64,000 bases of DNA from Leptoclinus maculatus (taxonomy: Eukaryota; Chordata; Actinopteri; Perciformes; Stichaeidae), in the NCBI GenBank assembly GCA_032191485.1, contig JAVDOI010000010.1, positions 4,411,808-4,475,807 on the forward strand. Direction: 5' to 3'. The position numbers were made by a program, and so were the translations under genes. Below the pieces are notes generated by a model, which saw nothing but the letters and a program-made list of their open reading frames with translations, was not told where the DNA came from and ran no database searches. This document shows, piece by piece, positions 58,201-64,000 of the stretch; the stretch's first letter is position 1; each line of letters begins with the position of its first letter.

Positions 58201-61200
58201 TGCGGACAAAACTACAGCCTCACAGTAACGCCTCACAACAAGCTCTGCTCTGGAAACTCCAGCACACCTGCTTCCATAGAGACATGTACGTACCAGTCAG
58301 ATATGAGTTCAGCTCACTTTTAAAGGCAAACAGATGAAACATGTAATGGTAAAAGTGAGCTCAAACGGGTCTAGAATGAACTTGTATGGTATTTTTTCCC
58401 AGGGCCTTGTCCACCTGCAGGAATCTCGACCATGCAGGACTGTCTCTCTGGCATCGTCCTGGTATCCTGGCAGGCCAGTAATGGGTCAGACTACTACACA
58501 GCCACCATGCAGACTGACACCGGCATCTCAGAAATGTGCATGTCTGACTCTTATGAATGCAGCGTCCCTAGCCTGACCTGTGGGCACAACTTCTCTGTGT
58601 CAGTCACGGCCTCCAACAAGCAGTGTAATATCACCTCCAGACAAACCACAAGTCTTCACTCAGGTGAGGTTTTTAAAAAGACTGAAGGTTACTACGCTTT
58701 GTCTTTGTAATCAAGAATCATTTACTTTGAATTCAACATGATGAAGCTCTTGTCTGCCCCCTACCTGCAGTGCCATGTGCTCCCAGTAACGTCTCGGTGG
58801 TAGTGGACTGTGCCAACAACACTGCTCTCGTGTCCTGGTCTGGTCGTGGTGCTGTACAGTACTCAGTGACGGCCCACAGCGGTCAGAGCAACGTCAGCTG
58901 CCAGACCTCTGACCACAGCTGTAGACTTGACAACATCACGTGTGGCAACCGCTACACTGTTCATGTGGTGGCTATGAATGACAACTGCTCCAGTATCCCC
59001 AGCCAGGCTCTGATACTCAACTCATGTAAGGAGAGGAAACACCAACAAATTCACTCTTGTACACGGTTATAGTTTTATACTTTTGTGCTGTGTATACCAA
59101 AATGTTCAACTTTTTAAATGTCTCCTTATTCCCAGCTCCCTGCCCGCCTCAGAATGTGAGTGCAGAGGTCAACTGTCTGTCAAACGACATGACGATTTCT
59201 TGGGACGCCGTCAGAGAAGCAGACCACTTTCTGGTGTCGGTAATTACAGACAATGGAGGAACCAGCGAGTCCTGTAACACCACAGACACTGCGTGTTCCA
59301 TCAGCAACGTGACCTGTGGAAATACATTCAGGGTTCAAGTCACCTCCGTCAGAGGCGCCTGCCGCAGCCAGCCCAGTCGGGCCCACGGCATCCCGTCAGG
59401 TATGAAAACTTCGAAAGGCATCCATCCTTGCAAAAAAAATCTATCCATCCAGTTACCAATTTAACTGTCATGTTTACTTTCTAGCTCCCTGTCAGCCTCA
59501 GGGAATCAGAGGCAAACTCGACTGTGTGACCAATTCTGCCTGGATATCATGGGATGCTGCTCCGGGGGCGGACAGTTACACCGTGTTAGCTGTGGGTGGA
59601 GGGGACTATACAGCCAATTGCACCACTTCCTCCAACACCACATGTGAGGTGGAGCACCTGGCATGTGGCATGCTTTATAACTTCAGCGTCACTGCCAAAA
59701 ACAGCAAATGTGAGAGTCAGCCAAGTGCCACCATCAACTTGCAGACAGGTAAAAGATTTCTGACTCTGTGAAAGAAATAAACCACGTCAATTTAAAAATA
59801 ATGAGTAAAACAGAAAGTCATGGCTGCTTCAGTGTTCGTTGATGAAAATCTGTCTCTTCTTCCAGCCCTCTGCTCCCTCTCTAGTATCACAGCGGTTCCT
59901 CAGTGCCACAATTCCTCCATCCTCGTCCTGTGGAATCCGATGGAGGGCGGCCAGGGAAACACTGTGTACACGGCCACAGCAGAAGCCAGTGATCATACCT
60001 ACCTGTCCTGCAACAACACTGGCACTAGCTGCTACCTCCATGGAGCACGATGCGACCTCCATTACACCGTCATTGTTGCTGCTTCCTCAGACCAGTGCAG
60101 CAGTCTGAGAAGTCCACCGTACAGAATTAGCATGGGTATATGGATTTTTTTTTCTGTCATGCATTACATACCATCTTTTCAAGTACTAACTTATATGGAA
60201 AGTATTGTTTGGATGAGTTTTTCCCATTCCTTTTTGGCTTCTGCAAACGTTTCTAGCTGAGACTTATATGAGAAGATAAATACCACATTCATATCTGTCC
60301 GGTAGACTTAGCAAGAAACAGCTTACTCTGGCCAAAAATGACAAAATCCACCAACCAGAACTTCTCAAGCACAATAATTAACACATTAATGTGTAAAAAC
60401 AACTGTTTCTGATTTTACGGCATTATGTAATGTGACTTTTTTGCCTCTGAAAATGTGGCTTAAAATCTTAATCATGTCTCCACAATATTAACATTTCATG
60501 ACTAAGTCAGCCAAAATCACAGTTAAAAAGACATCTTTAGGTGTTATTCCTAAAAGGTTTAACTCAAAAACGGTATCATCAGAACTGCGCTAAAGTGATT
60601 TGACTACATTGAATTAACAATGACCAAAGAACCCAGCACTTGTTATCAGATTCTGATTCAAACGCTGCTGAATCCTGATTGGTACGCAGGAGCACGAGAC
60701 ATCACCTATTCCCAACTTTTCTCACAGAGCCGTGTCCGCCCAGGAACGTGGTGGTCAACGCCACCTGTGAGGACAACAGTGCACTGGTGTCCTGGAGCCC
60801 CTCTCCTGTAGCTGAAACCTATCATGTCGTCGCCATGGGTGTAGACGGACATCCTCATACTTGCAACACCACCTCCAGTAACTGCAGCATATCAGAGCTC
60901 CACTGTGACCAGCAGTATACGGTATTTGTGACTGCCAGCCATGAGAACTGCTCCAGCAAGGCCAGTCAAAATGCCACACTCAACACAGGTATTTGTCTTT
61001 ATAGACTAAAGACGTGGGGCAAACCAGTCTTTGTTCATACGTTGACCAAACACAACTAAATAATATTAGTTTCAGCAGTTTGATCTTTTTCTGTCCAGGT
61101 CCCTGTCAGCCTGACGGTCTCTCGGTTACTTTCCACTGTAACAATCAGTCTGCATTGCTGTCATGGACGGCCAGCGATAACGCTGTAGCCTATTATGGCT

Positions 61201-63390
61201 GTGCCCAGGCTGGAAATGGAGACATGCTGTACTGTTACAGCACAGATCCCACCTGCACCATCCAGGCTCTTGATTGTGGAACAGTTTACAATTTCTCTGT
61301 CCAGGCCTCAGATGGGACATGCAACAGCTCCTTCAGTAGCCCAGTGCAGAGTGGAGCAGGTATAAGAGCTGCATGTAAGACCCAATCACTTTGTAACATA
61401 TGCACTTAATGTGGACTAATACATGAATTATTCTCTCTCTCTCTCTATCCAGCTCCCTGTCCGCCAAACACTGTTGAGGTGCAGCTGCTACCAATGGAGA
61501 TGGAGATCCAAGTGATGCGCTTCAACTGGACACAGATCACCTGTAGCGACACGGACTACATGCTGAAGTTAACAGGAAGTCTGCTGGGAGACAGCCAGGC
61601 CCAGCTCGAGGTCTCCTCCTATTGGACAACCGTGATGTACTTTGAGATTCCTCTCCCCTGTGGTTCATCCTACTCTGCTACAGTGGAGAGCAGGAACACT
61701 GCCGGTACCAGCGACCCATCTGTGCCTCTCAATGACACAACAGGTGAACTACACTGAACGCTCGAGCTACTGTTCAAACATATTTCTTACATTTTGCCCT
61801 TTTGACAATGGAGTCTTTATCACAGCATAGTATTTACTTTATTTATAGTAATATGCAGTAGACTTTCCTATGTAACATCAACATAATTCATTTGAGCTCT
61901 GCTCTTCCTGCTATGACATTCCAAAGGTAACATAATATTGTTAACCTGATGATACAATTTATAATAGTAAATTTGACCCTTTTATGGCAGGTGTTTTGCT
62001 GTCAAATAAATGTAGTGGAGTATAATGTACAATACTTTCCATTATAATGTAGTGAAGTAGATGTACGAAGTAGCAGAAAATAGAAATATTCAAGGGAACC
62101 TGTACTTGTATTTGAGTACATTCCAGCACTGTTCCGTGCATTGTTCAATACCATGGTTTACTGGGACACTTCAATGGAACGGAGGCGTCATTCACTTAAT
62201 TATTTACATCTGTCCTGTTACTACTGTGACAAGCCTAAATGCTGATTACAACATTATATCAATAATAGGAGGTCAAACTGGACTCTATCGATCAGGGAAA
62301 AGTATGCTCCTATCCAAACTTTAAAGGCCGTAAAAACACATTTTCTCAGTCAGTTTCTTACTACAGTATGAGCGATGGGGTAGAACAGCCATCGTTCATG
62401 TTATTATTAACACCTGTGCTTTTCCTACTATGACAAGTCACAATGTCTGCTGTGAAAAAGGGCCAGTTGTTGTAGCTCATTTAGTCATGAATGATTTTAG
62501 GGAAAAGCCCCACATTTGAAACCAAGTTTTCAGATGTTTTAACTAACTCCGACGTCTCTCCTCCCAGCTCCCTGTCCACCATCAGGGGTGGTGTACAGCG
62601 GTAACAGCTCCTTTGCCACAGTTGCGTGGAACGCATCCGTGTTTGCCACCACATACACGGTGTACGACAACAGTGTGACGCCAAAAGCCCAGCTGTGCAG
62701 CACTGCAGGGCTGTCCTGCTCCCTGTCCAACATGGCCTCCACTAACCTGGTGATCACAGCCAGCAACACAGCTGGAGAAAGTGAAACGACAAATGTCATA
62801 AACGGTAGGACCTTCTGTGCGTTTGCTTGTATAAATAAGCATGGAGAGGATGCTGTATTTGAAAAGACACATTTCACGGTATGTTTAAAACAAACTGAAT
62901 TGATCGAAACCTTTTCCCTGTAGTGGTAACACAAGGACGCAGGAGGAGAGATCTCAGTTGGCAAAAGCCAGAGCACGGTGGGTTTGTATTTATAAGGACA
63001 GATGTTACAAAAATGATAGGTATAATATTAAACCTTACCTGAATATATTAGCATTATTGCAATATTATTATTCCTCTTTTATTGGACTCTGAACTCTGAC
63101 TTGATTTTTCCCCAACAGGAGACCTCTCAGCTCCCGTGCTGAATGTCACACAAGCAACAGCAACAGCTGTTTTAATTGAGTGGTCACCAATAGAAGGTGC
63201 TTCCCATTACAGACTGGTTATCAGGGAGCAAAGCAGCTCCGGTGAGCCCGAGACGAACATGGTGCAAGGCGAGATGATCATCGTCACTGATCTGAACCTG
63301 CACTCCGCTTACTGTTTCTCCGTGTGGGCCGAGGACTCGACCACTAGTGGACCAGAGTCAGAGCCTGTGTGTGTGCAAACACTCATGTAG
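41248..63390 (+). CDS. giant FNDC7-related secreted protein, 43 FN3 domains, 46 coding exons
   Basis: A signal-peptide exon (41248-41301, MDKMWMLYSSVILLSVIQ) joins 41398-41419 (TQHVLAT). There follow 42 single-exon FN3 domains from 42183 to 62804, a 54 bp exon (62924-62977) and a last FN3 exon (63119-63390, stop TAG). Every junction checked is phase 1 and the frame stays open throughout, giving 11,406 coding bases and about 3801 residues. Most domains start x-PC-P and carry a repeated cysteine plan with frequent N-x-S/T sequons, consistent with an extracellular glycoprotein. There is no transmembrane segment or GPI-like tail. It is a tandem paralogue of the neighbouring nine-domain fndc7; zebrafish is known to have fndc7-related-sequence genes. 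Alternatively the array could be two or more genes. I found no internal signal-peptide exon or clear internal terminator, but phase agreement alone cannot exclude a split. Block entries list all exons. Confidence 0.8.
43866..52020 (+). other. giant FN3 gene: FN3 domains 4-22 (cysteine-rich array, part 1)
   Basis: Exons 43866-44126, 44835-45095, 45292-45552, 45658-45918, 46048-46308, 46399-46659, 46762-47022, 47112-47369, 47687-47953, 48040-48294, 48393-48656, 48762-49022, 49116-49373, 49772-50032, 50140-50397, 50483-50752, 50855-51112, 51391-51651 and 51760-52020. Most are exactly 261 bp. Each reads roughly PC-P-N ... C ... SW ... A-x-x-Y ... C-x-S/T ... S/T-C ... L-x-C-G-x-x-Y ... V ... C and ends in T or S before a phase 1 donor. 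Introns are often near 100 bp. Confidence 0.8.
52060..52945. repeat. dispersed fish repeat in giant FN3 gene intron
   Basis: This fills the largest intron inside the FN3 array. The first part (GAGAGTTAGCTGAAAAGATTG ... AACTTAGCTTAGCATAAGGA) resembles the element at about 35700-36072. The last part (GTGGTGTCAATCTCATTTAACTC) matches its inverted end, with about 600 bp of other sequence between. A shorter relative lies at about 49545-49650. Confidence 0.45.
53031..56520 (+). other. giant FN3 gene: FN3 domains 23-30, with a duplicated exon pair
   Basis: Exons 53031-53291, 53573-53836, 53936-54202, 54747-55007, 55161-55418, 55530-55796, 55887-56150 and 56257-56520. Domains 24-25 (53573-54202) and 27-28 (55161-55796) are near-identical pairs. 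Both contain SSYSVQAVTDQGLTVTCNTT and QQSDLAVGYVAYFD. Both pairs also share the intron start GTTCGTCATCTGA, the acceptor TTCATTCAG, and the donor flank GTAAAGACATACTCA. Confidence 0.8.
56565..56650. repeat. dispersed fish repeat (TACTTTACTTCAGTA type)
   Basis: AAGTAACCAAGTACTTTACTTCAG continues with a CTGCTACTTTATACTTTTAC-type stretch. It is a relative of the copies at about 17300-17660 and, inverted, at about 62020-62135. Confidence 0.5.
56980..61359 (+). other. giant FN3 gene: FN3 domains 31-40 (cysteine-rich array, part 2)
   Basis: Exons 56980-57237, 57336-57596, 58028-58285, 58403-58663, 58771-59025, 59136-59399, 59485-59748, 59866-60135, 60728-60988 and 61099-61359. They follow the same cysteine plan; examples are CNTTDTACSISNVTCG and CNTTSSNCSISELHCD. 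Domain 31 lacks the middle cysteine pair (LEILNTTQTLLTAALPCGQD). Domain 33 lacks it as well (AGNKTVGLTTNVTTAHFSDF). Confidence 0.78.
61453..63390 (+). other. giant FN3 gene: terminal FN3 domains 41-43 and RRRR exon
   Basis: Exons 61453-61743, 62568-62804, 62924-62977 and 63119-63390. Domain 41 is long (97 residues) and domain 42 short (79). Domain 43 lacks the PC-P start and the middle cysteine pair and reads like an ordinary FN3 domain (VLIEWSPIEGASHYRLVIRE). The 18-residue exon between domains 42 and 43 encodes VVTQGRRRRDLSWQKPEH. Its RRRR|D fits the furin consensus R-x-K/R-R. Confidence 0.72.
62020..62135. repeat. dispersed fish repeat, inverted copy
   Basis: GTAGTGAAGTAGATGTACGA, AGTAGCAGAAAATAGAAATA and CTGTACTTGTATTTGAGTAC are the inverse-complement type of the repeat near 17300 and 56565. 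Confidence 0.5.
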
Positions 63391-63875
63391 ACAGAGCTAG
63401 AGGTCTGCACTCGTCTGCCGATTAAAATGTGATGGTCTCACTTGTCAGCGTATTTGACAAATCTTTTCCCAGTTACCTATAATACACAACCACTTTACGT
63501 CTGGTACAACATGGGAATTAATTAGCGTGCTCGGACGTTTACATTTCTGCTGCTAACCATAAACTGCACAATTAGTTTGAGGTGTAGAGGGAAGAGGTCT
63601 TCTAAATGAGAGCCCACGCCCAAATGATTTTTAAGTTCCTCTATAAAATCTTTTTGTCTGCTGTTGGTTGAGGTGATATATTTTTTATCTTGGGCCTTGT
63701 TCCTCTTGGTTTTTTAAATTATAATCACTTTTGTAATGACTTACGTCACCTTAAAGTTAATATATCAGGAATTGTTTAACATGTCCAGGGTATTTGCTTT
63801 TTTACCATTTCTAAATGTATATTTAATATGGAAAATATTTTCTGACTATGTTCTAATAAAACTATAAAAAATATT
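63391..63875 (+). other. giant FN3 gene 3' UTR
   Basis: This AT-rich sequence after the TAG stop contains AATAAA at 63855-63860. The remaining bases to the window end show no further gene. Confidence 0.65.
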
Positions 63876-64000
63876 CTTTGCATTCAGCGTTTGTGTCTTA
63901 ACTCAGTGATTGTTGTCCTTAAATGTATATAGTAATCTATGCTTGTATGACATTTGCCAAGTCATTTTCTTTCAAGACAAGAACAATATGTGTTTGTAAA

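Noticed and set aside
41248..63390. Reading the FN3 array as several separate fndc7-like genes
   Set aside because: I looked in the longer introns (52021-53030, 54203-54746, 60136-60727, 61744-62567) for a signal-peptide exon or poly(A) signal followed by a new start and saw none. The single-gene model is preferred, but transcript data could overturn it.

Overview
This window is genomic DNA from a ray-finned fish, probably a percomorph-type teleost. The genes have many exons with GT/AG introns, many of them only about 100 bp. The encoded proteins are clearly vertebrate. Introns carry short non-autonomous repeats of the kind common in fish genomes. There is no bacterial, plasmid or CRISPR content. 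All exon coordinates were read by hand from open frames, splice signals and intron-phase agreement.

Layout: (1) 1-5810 (+) is the 3' three quarters of wdr47, followed by a 1.4 kb 3' UTR with a poly(A) signal at 7207-7212. (2) 7863-13442 (-) is the complete gpsm2/LGN coding region (14 coding exons), tail-to-tail with wdr47. A probable non-coding first exon lies near 16334-16516. (3) 16.5-16.8 kb looks like a shared head-to-head promoter. (4) 17882-28118 (+) is an AKNA-family gene, aknad1 by synteny, with 21 coding exons. (5) 30684-37941 (+) is fndc7, a secreted protein with nine fibronectin type III (FN3) domains. (6) 41248-63390 (+) is a much larger fndc7-related gene: a two-exon signal peptide and 43 FN3 domains in 43 single exons, about 3800 residues. 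A small exon encoding an RRRR cleavage-like motif precedes the last domain. The neighbourhood matches the human chromosome 1p13 block containing FNDC7, AKNAD1, GPSM2 and WDR47; clcc1 and stxbp3, which lie among these genes in human, are not in this window.

The first three genes have cytoskeletal links: WDR47 with microtubules, GPSM2 with spindle orientation through G-alpha-i and NuMA, and the AKNA family with the centrosome. The two FN3 genes encode predicted extracellular proteins. The most unusual object is the 43-domain gene. Every FN3 exon is phase 1-1, so any subset could be skipped without breaking the frame. Most domains carry a conserved six-cysteine pattern foreign to ordinary FN3 folds, and one exon pair has been duplicated recently. 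Other points worth a second look are a degenerate second GoLoco motif in gpsm2 and a nested fold-back repeat cluster in an aknad1 intron.
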